The position numbers and the translations under genes are program-made. 38,005 nucleotides of DNA from the NCBI GenBank assembly GCA_003165275.1, contig PLSW01000061.1, positions 10,846 through 48,850 of the forward strand, written 5' to 3'. This stretch comes from Caulobacteraceae bacterium (GTDB taxonomy: Bacteria > Pseudomonadota > Alphaproteobacteria > Caulobacterales > Caulobacteraceae). Shown piece after piece: positions 18,117-26,944 of this stretch. The notes beneath the pieces are model-generated. The model was not told the origin of the DNA. It ran no database searches and was given only the letters and a program-made list of their open reading frames with translations. How positions within the stretch are numbered: position 1 is the first letter of the stretch; every line of letters starts with the position of its first letter.

Positions 18117-18397
18117 CGATATATCCCCTCGAAGACCTGAATGGTCACAATTACTGAGGGGGTCCGGCGTCCAAGCGGACGATCATGGAATTTCTTCCGA
18201 TGTCGGACGGTTTATAGTCGCTTTGAAATAGGACCCCCGGCCCTGGACTGAAGAGCCCAGGACTTGGCGTCTTAATGAGATTTCGAAGATCGATCTACCA
18301 GTGAAACTTTGTTGACAAATGCGTAACAAATTAACAAATTTTACTAATTTGTGCTGCTTGCGTGAAAATTATGTGACAATTTTGCTTTGCCAATGCC
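18117..18397 (-). promoter_or_regulatory. AT-rich control region of the TonB-dependent receptor gene
   Basis: Between the rsuA terminator and the receptor start lies an unusually AT-rich patch (about 18300-18390). It contains three ACAAAT repeats (18315, 18325, 18334) and an inverted repeat ACAAATT-N5-AATTTGT at 18334-18352, a plausible operator. About 170 bp of ordinary-composition leader follow before the start codon. I cannot name the regulator or fix a promoter box. Confidence 0.5.
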
Positions 18398-18417
18398 AAA
18401 AAAGCACGCGGGGCGTG
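18398..18417 (-). terminator. Intrinsic terminator after rsuA
   Basis: On the minus strand a short stem CACGC-CCC-GCGTG is followed by C and then six T (18398-18403), the classical layout of a rho-independent terminator, 33 bp past the rsuA stop codon. Confidence 0.7.
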
Positions 18418-18449
18418 TCTATGGGGGGCGCAGTTCCGACGTCTGTCGC

Positions 18450-19202
18450 CTAGACCGGCGCCGCGGCGGCGAACACAGCAGCCAGGGACGCGCTGTCGAG
18501 GATCTGGAAGCGTCCGGCCGCGAGGTCCGCGGGCAGGTCGAGGGCCCCGATCCGGTCCCGGTGGAGCGCGGTCACATGGTTGCCGACGGCGGCGAACATC
18601 CGCCGAACCTGATGATAGCGGCCCTCGCCCAGGGTCAGGCGGCCTTCGCGCTCGGACAGGACCTCCAGCGTCGCCGGCAGCAGGGGCTTGTCCTCGGCCT
18701 CCAGCAACAGCTCCCCCGAGGCGAAGATCGCCGCCTCGTCGCCCCGCATCGGCCGGTCGAGGGTCACGTGATAGCGCTTGGGCACGTGGCTACGCGGGGA
18801 GATCACCCGGTGGAGAACATCCCCGTCGTCGGTGAGCAGCAGGAGGCCCGATGTCTCCTTGTCCAGGCGCCCGATGGTGGAGATCGCCGGATCGCGGCGG
18901 CGCCAGCGCGTCGGCAACAGGTCGTAGACCAGCGGCCCGGTCTCCTTATGGGAGCAGGTCACGCCCAGGGGCTTGTGCAGCATCAGCACCATCCCCGGGG
19001 GCGGGTCGAGGGGGGCGCCCTGGACGGTCATGCGGGCGGGAAGGTCGAGGGTGACGGCGATGCGGCCGCCCGCGTCCCGTAGCGGCGCGCCGTCCAGGAC
19101 GACGAGGCCGGCGCCCGCCAGCTGGTGAATCTCCCGGCGCGAGCCGTAGCCGAGGTTGGCCAGCAGGCGATCCAGGCGCAGGCTCGTTTGCCCCTTGCTC
19201 AC
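18450..19202 (-). CDS. rsuA: 16S rRNA pseudouridine(516) synthase
   Basis: Pseudouridine synthase (250 aa) of the RsuA branch, expected to isomerise U516 of 16S rRNA in the small-subunit precursor. Residues 8-50 form an S4 RNA-binding domain; the catalytic loop is GRLDKETSGLLLLTDDG with Asp114; EGRYHQVRRMFAAVGNHV near the C-terminus is a signature shared with E. coli RsuA, where the following LHRDRIG also matches. RluB/RluE relatives share the fold, so the exact target is less sure than the family. GTG 19202 overlaps the stop of the upstream methyltransferase gene (GTGA), pointing to coupled translation. An intrinsic terminator follows. Confidence 0.87.
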   Translation of the reverse strand: MSKGQTSLRLDRLLANLGYGSRREIHQLAGAGLVVLDGAPLRDAGGRIAVTLDLPARMTVQGAPLDPPPGMVLMLHKPLGVTCSHKETGPLVYDLLPTRWRRRDPAISTIGRLDKETSGLLLLTDDGDVLHRVISPRSHVPKRYHVTLDRPMRGDEAAIFASGELLLEAEDKPLLPATLEVLSEREGRLTLGEGRYHQVRRMFAAVGNHVTALHRDRIGALDLPADLAAGRFQILDSASLAAVFAAAAPV

Positions 19203-20116
19203 CGCACCGCCTCGAACACCTTGTAGCCGCCGGCGTCGGCGCGGGGCGTCGCCGAGGTAAAGGCCTCGGCCAGGACGGCCTCGTAGGGCAGGCGCCGGTT
19301 GGCGACCAGCCAGCAGCGGCCGCCCTTGCGCAACATCTGGGCCGCCTGCCGGATGAAGGCCTGGCCGAGGGCGCGGTCCTCGGCGCCGCCGTCATGGAAC
19401 GGCGGGTTCATGACGATGAAGTCGAGGCCCGTCGGCACGCCCTGCGCCTTGCGCAGATCGGCCCAGAGACAGCTCGCGCGATCGTCCTCGACATTGAGCA
19501 GCGCGGCCTGGACGGCGCGCCGATCGACATCAATCAACGCGAGGGCGCGCACCGCCGGGCTCTGCAGCACCTTCAGCGCCAGGTAGCCGATCCCGCAGCC
19601 CAGGTCTGCGCCTTCGCCCTTGAGCGCGGGAAGGGCGCTCGCCAGCAGGGCGCTGCCGGGATCGACCCGGTCCCAGCTGAACACGCCTGGCCGCGACCAG
19701 AGTCCGAGGCCGGGCGGCCGTTGCAGGGCGCCGGCGGCGACAGCGGCGCCAAGGCCCTCGATCCGCGCCGGCCGCGTCGTGGCGCAAATCCGGTGGTGAC
19801 GCTTGGCGGTCTCCTGCACCTGGCAACCGAAGGCTTCCAGATCGGCGCGGATGCGCGCGCCGCCCTTGTCCTTGGGGGCCAGGGCGACCAGCCGGCCGCC
19901 GGGCGCCAGCACCGCCAGCGCCATGGCCAGGGTGTAGCGGCGCTCAACCGTTCCCGCCGGCGCGGCGAGGGTGATGCGGTCCAGCGCCGCCTCATCCAGG
20001 CTCTCAAGGGCGCGGGCGCCCGGGACCAGGGGCGACAGCTGGATCGCGCCGCGCCCCACCGTCGCAAGCTCCAGCGGCGGCGCGCCGTAGACGCCCTCGC
20101 GGGCCGCGTCCTCCAC
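19199..20116 (-). CDS. RsmC/RlmG-like class I SAM-dependent rRNA methyltransferase
   Basis: Predicted rRNA guanine-N2 methyltransferase (305 aa). The C-terminal half has a Rossmann SAM site, ADLGCGIGYLALKVL near residue 170, and the catalytic NPPF of base-N methyltransferases in VMNPPFHDGG near 236. The N-terminal half resembles the inactive duplicated methyltransferase fold of RsmC/RlmG (LAVLAPGGRLVALAPKDKGG). RsmC modifies G1207 of 16S rRNA; pairing with rsuA supports a small-subunit target, but RlmG cannot be excluded. The start is GTG 20116, two bases past the stop of the PhyH gene; there is no ATG nearby. Its stop overlaps the rsuA start. Confidence 0.85.
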   Translation of the reverse strand: MEDAAREGVYGAPPLELATVGRGAIQLSPLVPGARALESLDEAALDRITLAAPAGTVERRYTLAMALAVLAPGGRLVALAPKDKGGARIRADLEAFGCQVQETAKRHHRICATTRPARIEGLGAAVAAGALQRPPGLGLWSRPGVFSWDRVDPGSALLASALPALKGEGADLGCGIGYLALKVLQSPAVRALALIDVDRRAVQAALLNVEDDRASCLWADLRKAQGVPTGLDFIVMNPPFHDGGAEDRALGQAFIRQAAQMLRKGGRCWLVANRRLPYEAVLAEAFTSATPRADAGGYKVFEAVR

Positions 20117-20118
20117 GG

Positions 20119-20988
20119 TCAGACGTTCCCGGCGTAGGGCGAAAGATCGATGCCCGGATAGCGCAGGGCCACGTCGGCGAGGGTCTGGGCGTCCCAGTAG
20201 TCCGAGCCGATCGGGGGCCAGCCGAAGAGGTCGCGTTCCCGGGGCGTCATGCGGATGATGGCCTCGACCATGCCCGTGCGCTGGGCGCGGTCGGGCCAGC
20301 TCATCTTGCCGTTCCAGGGCCAGCCCCGCTCCTGGAAGTCCACCAGCATGGCGAAGCGCGAACGCTCCGGCGCGGCGAAGTTGGAGCCGCGGTGCATGAC
20401 GTCGGTCTTGTAGATCATCAGGCTGCCCGCCGGCGCGGTGGCGCTGAACTCCTTGTCGAACAGGGCGCCGTATTTCAGCTGCGATGGCGTCAGCGGTACA
20501 TCGCGGGTCTCGGCGAGGGGCACAAGCTTGGTCGGGCCGTCCAGTTCGGTCACGTCGGACAGAAGGATGAAGGTGGTCATCTGGGTGTGCCGGCCGTCCG
20601 CCCGGGGGACCACCAGGGTGTGGTTGCCGTAGTCGCGGTGGTGCGCCTGGTCGTAGTTGATGGCCCCGGCGTATTTCGCCCACAGCTCGACCTTGTAGAT
20701 CTCGATATCGGTGGCGTTCAGCAACCGTTCGGCGGCGTCGACCAGATCCGGATAGACCGGCAGCCGGTTGAGGTCCCAGGCGGGGTAGGGAAAGAGGTCG
20801 AGCCCGGCGAACTGGCTCTTGGCGTAGCGGGGGTAGGCGTCCGGATCGGCGAAATAGGCCTCGGGGCGAGGATGCATCGTCCAGAGGGCCGCCTGGGCGG
20901 CTCGCAGGGTGTCGGCATCGAGGAAGTTCTCGACCACGGTGAATCCCTGGTCCCAGACTTCGGCGAGTTTGGCGTCGCTGACGCGCAT
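20119..20988 (-). CDS. Phytanoyl-CoA dioxygenase (PhyH) family protein
   Basis: Predicted Fe(II)/2-oxoglutarate-dependent dioxygenase (289 aa). The iron triad is in place: His117-x-Asp119 in HHRDYGNH and distal His199 in DVMHRGSNF; Arg209 or Arg211 probably binds the 2-oxoglutarate carboxylate. The substrate is unknown; the PhyH family ranges from fatty acyl-CoA to ectoine, chlorinated and antibiotic substrates. GGAG lies 5-8 bases before ATG 20988. It precedes the RsmC-like gene by only two bases, so an RNA- or ribosome-related role is conceivable but is inference from position alone. Confidence 0.9.
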   Translation of the reverse strand: MRVSDAKLAEVWDQGFTVVENFLDADTLRAAQAALWTMHPRPEAYFADPDAYPRYAKSQFAGLDLFPYPAWDLNRLPVYPDLVDAAERLLNATDIEIYKVELWAKYAGAINYDQAHHRDYGNHTLVVPRADGRHTQMTTFILLSDVTELDGPTKLVPLAETRDVPLTPSQLKYGALFDKEFSATAPAGSLMIYKTDVMHRGSNFAAPERSRFAMLVDFQERGWPWNGKMSWPDRAQRTGMVEAIIRMTPRERDLFGWPPIGSDYWDAQTLADVALRYPGIDLSPYAGNV

Positions 20989-21040
20989 GGGGGACTCCGT
21001 GGCTGCCCGATGCGCATGGACCCGATGGCGACGGTCGGGG

Positions 21041-21415
21041 TCAAGTCCCTGGAGCGCCGCCTAGCCGGCCCGCCAAGGCGGCGAGGTCGGGCATGAACAG
21101 CACCTCGCCGCGCCGGTTGGACTCGATCACCCAGTCGCGCAGGGGCGCGCTGGCCGCCGCCTGGGCGCCGATGTCGCCGATGACCGCCAGCCGTAGCCGG
21201 TAGTTGACCACCTTCTGCGCCACCGCGCCGGCCAGGCCGGAGCGCAGGCTGAAGAAGTCGGGCGCCAGGCGCTGGGTCGGCAAGGCGATCATCGTGGCGG
21301 CCACGGACAGGGCCTCGCCGACCAGGTCGGTCGCCCGGGCCTCCGCGTCGATCAGGGGGCCGTCGGCGTCGCAGACCAGGACCCGCTCGGCGCCCATCAC
21401 CACCAACTCGGCCAT
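21041..21415 (-). CDS. DUF4180 domain-containing protein
   Basis: A 124-aa cytosolic protein matching the DUF4180 pattern: RVLVCDADGPLIDAE near the start, DFFSLRSGLAGAVAQKVVNY in the middle, LRLAVIGDI, and a closing LRDWVIESNRRGEVLFMPD. The function of the family is not known to me. GGAGG sits 7 bases before ATG 21415. It lies 40 bp after the prolyl oligopeptidase stop and 52 bp before PhyH, so it may be part of a longer minus-strand transcript. Confidence 0.87.
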   Translation of the reverse strand: MAELVVMGAERVLVCDADGPLIDAEARATDLVGEALSVAATMIALPTQRLAPDFFSLRSGLAGAVAQKVVNYRLRLAVIGDIGAQAAASAPLRDWVIESNRRGEVLFMPDLAALAGRLGGAPGT

Positions 21416-21455
21416 CAGCCGTCCTCCAGGAACGCACCCGCCACGCCCATCACCC

Positions 21456-23582
21456 CTAGTCCATCAGCTTCCTGGTGAAGTAGGTCATCTCCAGCGCCGT
21501 CGTATGCGCCTTCTCCTTCAGGTTCGCCCCCGACCCGTGGCCGCCCTCGATCACTTCATAATAGAGATAGGGGACCCCCAACGCCGACAGCCGGGCGGCG
21601 AACTTGCGGGCGTGTTGCGGCCCGACCCGGTCGTCCTTGGTTGTGGTCCAGATCAGCGCTTCGGGGTAGGCGACCCCGGGCCGCAGGTTGTTGTAGGGGG
21701 AGATGCCGGCCAGGAAGGCCCGTTCGTCCGGATTGGCCACGCTGCCGTATTCGCCGACCCAGGAGGCGCCGGCGGCGATCGTCTCGAAACGCAGCATGTC
21801 CAGCAACGGCACCTGGATGTCGACGGCATGCCAGAGTTCGGGGTGCTGGGTGAATTCGACCCCCATCAGCAGGCCGCCGTTGGAGCCGCCCTGGATGCCC
21901 AGGCGCCGCGGACTGGTGACGCCGCGGGTGATCAGGTCCTGGGCGACGGCGGCGAAGTCGTCGTAGATCCGCTGGCGATGGGTCTTCAGCCCCGCCTCGT
22001 GCCAGGCGGGGCCGAACTCGCCGCCGCCGCGGATGTTGGCCAGCACATAGACCCCGCCGCGCTCGAGCCAGAGCTTGCCCAGGGTGGGGGAATAGCCGGG
22101 GGTCTCGGAGACCTGGAAGCCGCCATAGGCGTAGAGCAGGGTGGGGTTGGCGCCGTTCAGGGCCATGCCCCTGGGGTGGACGATGAAGTAGGGGATCTTG
22201 GTGCCGTCCTTCGACGTCGCCTCATGCTGCTCCACCTCGTCGCGGGAGGCGTCGAACTTGGCGGGCATCGACTTGACCGCCGCCAGATCGCCCTTGGCCG
22301 CGTCGGTCAGGTAGAGGGTCGGCGGGGTCAGGAAGCTGGTGACGTTGAGATAGGCCTGGTCGGTGCGGCCGCTGGTGGAAACCAGGCCGATGGTGGCGTT
22401 GTCGGGCAGGTCCAGGGCGCGCCGGCTCCAGCCGTTGACGCCGGCGGGGGTGTAGACGAAGGCGCGGCCGCGCACGTTCTCGAAGGTGGTGACCACGACC
22501 CGGCCTTTAGTCGCCCCGACAGTGTCGATGGATTCCCTGGGCCCGGGGGCGAGCACCAGCGTCGGCTGCAGGTGGGCGGGATCCGCCGCCAGGGCGGCGG
22601 CGCTGACCGAGACCAGGGATCCCGACGGGAAGGTCTGGCCGGCGGTGGTCCAGTCCTGTTCCAGCTTGATTAGCAGCCGGTCGTCGACCATGTCGGCCGG
22701 ATTGGCCTTCAGCGGCAGGTCGATCTTCTGAACGCCGCGGCGGTCGACCAGATAGTATTCGGACTCGAAGAAGGTGATCCCGCGTCTGATCAGGGTCAGT
22801 TGCCGGCCCTGGCCGTCATGCAGGGTGAAGGGCTGGACCGAGATGTCGCTGGGCTTGCCGCGATAGACCTCTACAGCCGCGCTCAAGGGCTGACCCCGCT
22901 TCAGGCGCTTGACCACATAGGGATAGCTGGACGCGGTCAGCTCCCCCGGCGCCCATTCCCGCGAGGCCAGGATGGTGTCGTCGGACTCCCAGGCCACATC
23001 CTGCTTGCCGTGCGGCAGGTTGAAGCCGCCCTCGACGAAGGCGTAGGTTTGCAGGTCGAACTCGCGCACGGTGACCGCGTCCTCGCCGCCGTCGGAGAGG
23101 TCGATCAGGCAGCGGATCTCCGCCGGCCAGCGGCAATCGGCGCCCTTCCAGACCCAGTTGGCGTGCTCAGCGGTCGACAAGGCGTCGAGGTCGAGGACGG
23201 TGGTCCAGGCCGGGTCGGGCTTGGCGAAATCGGCGACCCCCGTGGTGCGCCAGACGCCGCGCACATGATCAGCGTCCTGCCAGAAGTTGTAGACGCCGTC
23301 GCGTAGGAAGGCCGGCATGGGGATGCGGTCCTTGGCCTGGGCGATGGTCAGGGCGTCGCCGTAGAGGCCGGCGAAGCGGGGGTCCTTCTCCAGGACGCCG
23401 AGGGTCTTGGCGTTTTCGCTCCGCACCCAGTCCATGGCCCGGGGACCGCTGACGTCCTCCAGCCAGAGAAAGGGATCACTTTCGTTCGCGGCGGCCACCG
23501 GCGCCGGCTGGGCGATGGCGGCGGGGGCGCCGAGGCCGACCGCCGCCAGGCAGACGGCGCCGAGCAAAAACTGTTTCGACAT
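21456..23582 (-). CDS. Secreted S9 family prolyl oligopeptidase
   Basis: Serine peptidase (708 aa) that cuts short peptides after proline. A signal peptide ends near APAAIAQ (residue 25), so export to the periplasm is likely. The N-terminal DPFLWLEDV motif opens the seven-bladed propeller lid; the C-terminal alpha/beta-hydrolase domain has the triad Ser in GGSNGG (about 566), Asp in TKDDRVGP (about 650) and His in EGGHGSG (about 683). A GAGAGG ribosome-binding site precedes ATG 23582. It is divergent from putA across 191 bp, which suggests joint use of proline-rich peptides. Confidence 0.94.
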   Translation of the reverse strand: MSKQFLLGAVCLAAVGLGAPAAIAQPAPVAAANESDPFLWLEDVSGPRAMDWVRSENAKTLGVLEKDPRFAGLYGDALTIAQAKDRIPMPAFLRDGVYNFWQDADHVRGVWRTTGVADFAKPDPAWTTVLDLDALSTAEHANWVWKGADCRWPAEIRCLIDLSDGGEDAVTVREFDLQTYAFVEGGFNLPHGKQDVAWESDDTILASREWAPGELTASSYPYVVKRLKRGQPLSAAVEVYRGKPSDISVQPFTLHDGQGRQLTLIRRGITFFESEYYLVDRRGVQKIDLPLKANPADMVDDRLLIKLEQDWTTAGQTFPSGSLVSVSAAALAADPAHLQPTLVLAPGPRESIDTVGATKGRVVVTTFENVRGRAFVYTPAGVNGWSRRALDLPDNATIGLVSTSGRTDQAYLNVTSFLTPPTLYLTDAAKGDLAAVKSMPAKFDASRDEVEQHEATSKDGTKIPYFIVHPRGMALNGANPTLLYAYGGFQVSETPGYSPTLGKLWLERGGVYVLANIRGGGEFGPAWHEAGLKTHRQRIYDDFAAVAQDLITRGVTSPRRLGIQGGSNGGLLMGVEFTQHPELWHAVDIQVPLLDMLRFETIAAGASWVGEYGSVANPDERAFLAGISPYNNLRPGVAYPEALIWTTTKDDRVGPQHARKFAARLSALGVPYLYYEVIEGGHGSGANLKEKAHTTALEMTYFTRKLMD

Positions 23583-23773
23583 GCGAAGGACCTCTCCCCT
23601 TTTTCCGGCGAAAGGCTAAGGGATGGCGCGCCGGATGGATAGCGTTGACGGCGGAGTCCGCTTTCGAGGCAGGATCGATCGCAGCGGAAGTTGAATCGGC
23701 GCATGAATTTCTAAGCCAGGGGCCTGCGGGCGACGATTCGCCCTCCGGTCGTCCGGCTCGCAAGGAGCAGGCA
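23583..23773. promoter_or_regulatory. Divergent promoter region of prolyl oligopeptidase and putA
   Basis: A 191-bp gap that must hold both promoters. Visible elements are a small palindrome GCGGA-G-TCCGC (23651-23661), a TTGACG at 23645-23650 without a convincing -10 partner, and AAGGAG (23762-23767) as the putA ribosome-binding site. No Lrp/PutR-type regulator gene is adjacent. Confidence 0.45.
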
Positions 23774-26700
23774 ATGAACTGGGACGATCTGGACGCCGGC
23801 AAGTATCGCGACGAGCGCGAGGCGATCGGCGAGCTCCTGGCTCGCGCGCCCCTGGACGCCGCCGGCCGGGCGGCGGTGGTGGACGAAGGTCGCGCCCTGG
23901 TGCGCCGGGCCCGCAAGTCCGCCAGCCGCCAGGGAGTGGTGGAGAGCTTCCTGCAGGAGTTCAGCCTCGGCACAAGGGAAGGGCTTGCCCTGATGTGCCT
24001 GGCCGAATCCCTGTTGCGCACCCCGGACGAGGCCACCCGGGACCAGCTGATCGCCGAGCGGATCGGCTCGGCGGACTGGGCCAGCCACATCGGCCGCTCC
24101 GACGACCTGTTCGTCAACGCCTCCACCTGGGGGCTCATGCTCACCGGCAAGCTGGTGGAGGTCGACGACGAGGCCAAGGACAACCTGCCGGCGTTCCTGC
24201 GCCGCCTCGCCGGCCGCATGGGCGAGCCGGTGATCCGCCGCGCCGTCGCCGCCGCCATCCGCATCATGGGCGAACAGTTCGTGCTGGGGCGAACCATCGA
24301 GGCGGCGATCAAACGCGCCGCCCGCGACAAGGCCATGTGCTCCTTCGACATGCTGGGGGAGGGCGCCCGCACCCACGCCGACGCCGACAAGTACGAGGCC
24401 GCCTACGCCCAGGCGATCGAGGCCATCGGCCTGGCGGCGGGCGCCGTGGGGCCGGAAGACGGCCACGGGGTGTCGGTGAAGCTGTCGGCCCTGTCGCCGC
24501 GCTATGAAGCCACCCAGGAGGCGCGGGTGTTCGCGGATCTTTATCCGCGGCTGGAGCGGCTCGCCGTGGCGGCCTCGCGCCACAATATCAACTTCACCAT
24601 CGACGCCGAGGAGGCCGACCGGCTGGGGATCTCCCTGAAGCTGCTCGACCGGCTCGCGCGCTGCCCCGACCTGGGCGAGTGGCGGGGCCTCGGCCTCGCC
24701 GTCCAGGCCTATCAGAAGCGCGCCCCGGCGGTGATCGCCGCCCTCAGCGGCCTGGCCGAGGACACCGGCCGGCGGCTGATGGTGCGGCTGGTCAAGGGCG
24801 CCTACTGGGACTCCGAGATCAAGCGCGCCCAGGTGGCCGGGCGGCCGGACTATCCGGTCTATACGACGAAGGCGGCCACGGACCTCTCCTACCTGGTCTG
24901 CGCCCAGGCGCTGATCCGCGCCGCGCCCCGGCTCTACCCGCAGTTCGCCACCCACAACGCCCACACCATCGCCGCCGTGCGGCAGATGGCGGCGGCCGCC
25001 GGGGCGACCTTCGAATACCAGCGCCTGCACGGGATGGGCGAAGCCCTCTATCGGGCGGCCGAGGACGAGACCGGGCCGGTGCGCCTGCGCGCCTACGCCC
25101 CCGTCGGCAGCCACGAGGAGCTGTTGCCGTACCTGGTTCGCCGCCTGCTGGAAAACGGCGCCAACTCGTCCTTCGTCCACGCCCTCCTCGACGAGCGGGT
25201 GCCGGTGGAGGCCGTGGTCCAGGATCCCATCGCCGCGGTCGAGGCCGCGCCGGGCCCGCATTCGCAGATCCCGCGTCCCGAGGCGATCTACGGCGCCAGC
25301 CGCCGCAATTCACGGGGCGTCGACCTGAGCGTCGCCGCCGAACGGGCCAGGCTTGAGACCGCGGTCGCCGCCCTGGACGAGGACCTACTGAGCGCAGCGC
25401 CGATCGTGGATGGCCGGTGGCTCGACGGCGTGGGCTGGCTGGACGCGGCCGCGCCGGCCCAGCTGAGCCGGCGCATCGGACGCGTGACGGAAGCCGGCGA
25501 ACAGGCCATCGACGCCGCCTTCGCCGCCGCCAGGTCCGCCCAGCCGGCCTGGGACCGCGCCGGCGGGCCGGCCCGCGCCCGGGTTCTGCGCGCCATGGCC
25601 GACGCCTTGGAGGGCGAGGGCGACCGGCTGATCGCCATCTGCGCCCGGGAGGCCGGCAAGACCCTCGCCGACGGCGTCGCCGAGGTCCGCGAGGCCGCCG
25701 ACTTCTGCCGCTACTACGCCCACCTGGCCGAGACCCAGTTCGGCGCGCCGGAGATCCTGGCGGGCCCCGTCGGTGAGACCAATAGCCTGGCTATGCATGG
25801 GCGCGGCGTCTTCGTCTGCATCAGCCCGTGGAACTTCCCGCTGGCCATCTTCACCGGCCAGATCGCCGCGGCCCTGGCGGCCGGAAACGCCGTCCTCGCC
25901 AAGCCCGCCGAACAGACCCCGCTCATCGCCGCCGAGGCGGTGCGGCTCTTCCATGGCGCCGGCCTGGAACCGGCCCTGCTGAACCTGCTCCCCGGCCGCG
26001 GCGAGACCGTGGGCGCGGCCCTGGTCAGTCACCCGTCCTGCGCCGGGGTCGCCTTCACTGGCGGCAGCGACACCGCGCGGCGGATCAACCAGAGTCTGGC
26101 GGCGCGGGAGGGCCCGATCATCCCCTTCATCGCCGAAACCGGGGGGCTGAACGGCCTGTTCGTCGACACCACGGCCCTGCGCGAACAGGTGATCGACGAC
26201 GTGATCGTCTCCGCCTTCGGGTCCGCCGGCCAGCGCTGTTCGGCCCTGCGGATTCTGTTCCTGCCCCGCGACACCGCCGACGCCATCGTCGAGGGCCTGC
26301 GCGGCGCCATGGACGCGCTGGTGCTCGGCGATCCCGCCGATCCGGCCACGGATGTCGGCCCGGTCATCGACGCGGAGGCTCTGCAGGCGTTGGAGGCTCA
26401 CGCCGAGCGCCTGCAGGCGGAGGCGACCGCGTTGCACCAGCTGGCGGCGCCCGCCGGCGGGACCTTCTTCGGCCCGCTGCTGGCCGAAATTCCTGATGCC
26501 GCCTGGCTGAGCCGGGAGGTGTTCGGGCCGATCCTGCACGTCGTGCGCTACGATCCCCAGGATCTGGCGGGGACCGCCGCGGCCTTCGCCGCCAAGGGTT
26601 ATGGCCTGACCCTGGGGGTGCATTCGCGCCTCGACAGCTTCGCCGCGGCGGTGGAGGCGGCGGTTCCCGCCGGCAACACCTACGTCAACCGCTCGATCAT

Positions 26701-26869
26701 CGGCGCGGTGGTGGGGGTGCAGCCCTTCGGCGGCGAGGGGCTGTCCGGCACCGGGCCCAAGGCCGGCGGTCCGCACGCCCTGACCCGCTACGCCGTGGAG
26801 CGGGCGGTTTCGGTGAACATCACCGCCCAGGGCGGCGATCCCAGTCTGCTGAACCTCGGTTTGGCGTAG
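23774..26869 (+). CDS. putA: Bifunctional proline dehydrogenase / L-glutamate gamma-semialdehyde dehydrogenase
   Basis: Oxidises proline to glutamate in two steps: FAD-linked proline dehydrogenase, then NAD-linked semialdehyde dehydrogenase, with intermediate channelling. In the 1031-aa product the N-terminal helical arm and TIM barrel carry YQKRAPAVI and RLVKGAYWDSEIKRAQ (about residues 315-350) and YAPVGSHEELLPYLVRRL; the C-terminal half is an aldehyde dehydrogenase with catalytic Cys822 (GQRCSAL) and Glu788 (IAETGG). There is no N-terminal ribbon-helix-helix, so this is the short type like Bradyrhizobium PutA, which does not act as its own repressor. ATG 23774 has AAGGAG 6 bases upstream. 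The enzyme associates with the inner membrane to pass electrons to quinone. Confidence 0.96.
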   Translation: MNWDDLDAGKYRDEREAIGELLARAPLDAAGRAAVVDEGRALVRRARKSASRQGVVESFLQEFSLGTREGLALMCLAESLLRTPDEATRDQLIAERIGSADWASHIGRSDDLFVNASTWGLMLTGKLVEVDDEAKDNLPAFLRRLAGRMGEPVIRRAVAAAIRIMGEQFVLGRTIEAAIKRAARDKAMCSFDMLGEGARTHADADKYEAAYAQAIEAIGLAAGAVGPEDGHGVSVKLSALSPRYEATQEARVFADLYPRLERLAVAASRHNINFTIDAEEADRLGISLKLLDRLARCPDLGEWRGLGLAVQAYQKRAPAVIAALSGLAEDTGRRLMVRLVKGAYWDSEIKRAQVAGRPDYPVYTTKAATDLSYLVCAQALIRAAPRLYPQFATHNAHTIAAVRQMAAAAGATFEYQRLHGMGEALYRAAEDETGPVRLRAYAPVGSHEELLPYLVRRLLENGANSSFVHALLDERVPVEAVVQDPIAAVEAAPGPHSQIPRPEAIYGASRRNSRGVDLSVAAERARLETAVAALDEDLLSAAPIVDGRWLDGVGWLDAAAPAQLSRRIGRVTEAGEQAIDAAFAAARSAQPAWDRAGGPARARVLRAMADALEGEGDRLIAICAREAGKTLADGVAEVREAADFCRYYAHLAETQFGAPEILAGPVGETNSLAMHGRGVFVCISPWNFPLAIFTGQIAAALAAGNAVLAKPAEQTPLIAAEAVRLFHGAGLEPALLNLLPGRGETVGAALVSHPSCAGVAFTGGSDTARRINQSLAAREGPIIPFIAETGGLNGLFVDTTALREQVIDDVIVSAFGSAGQRCSALRILFLPRDTADAIVEGLRGAMDALVLGDPADPATDVGPVIDAEALQALEAHAERLQAEATALHQLAAPAGGTFFGPLLAEIPDAAWLSREVFGPILHVVRYDPQDLAGTAAAFAAKGYGLTLGVHSRLDSFAAAVEAAVPAGNTYVNRSIIGAVVGVQPFGGEGLSGTGPKAGGPHALTRYAVERAVSVNITAQGGDPSLLNLGLA

Positions 26870-26944
26870 GGCGGCGGGGCGGGCTGACGGCCGCCCGGCG
26901 ATGGGGCATGGTGGCGCGTCCCCTGTCCAGAACGGGAGCCGCCC

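Noticed and set aside
18312-18317. TTGACA as a plus-strand -35 box
   Set aside because: No proper -10 at 16-18 bp, and no plus-strand gene lies downstream.
23711-25261. Minus-strand open frame within putA
   Set aside because: Shadow of the PutA coding frame; no protein features.
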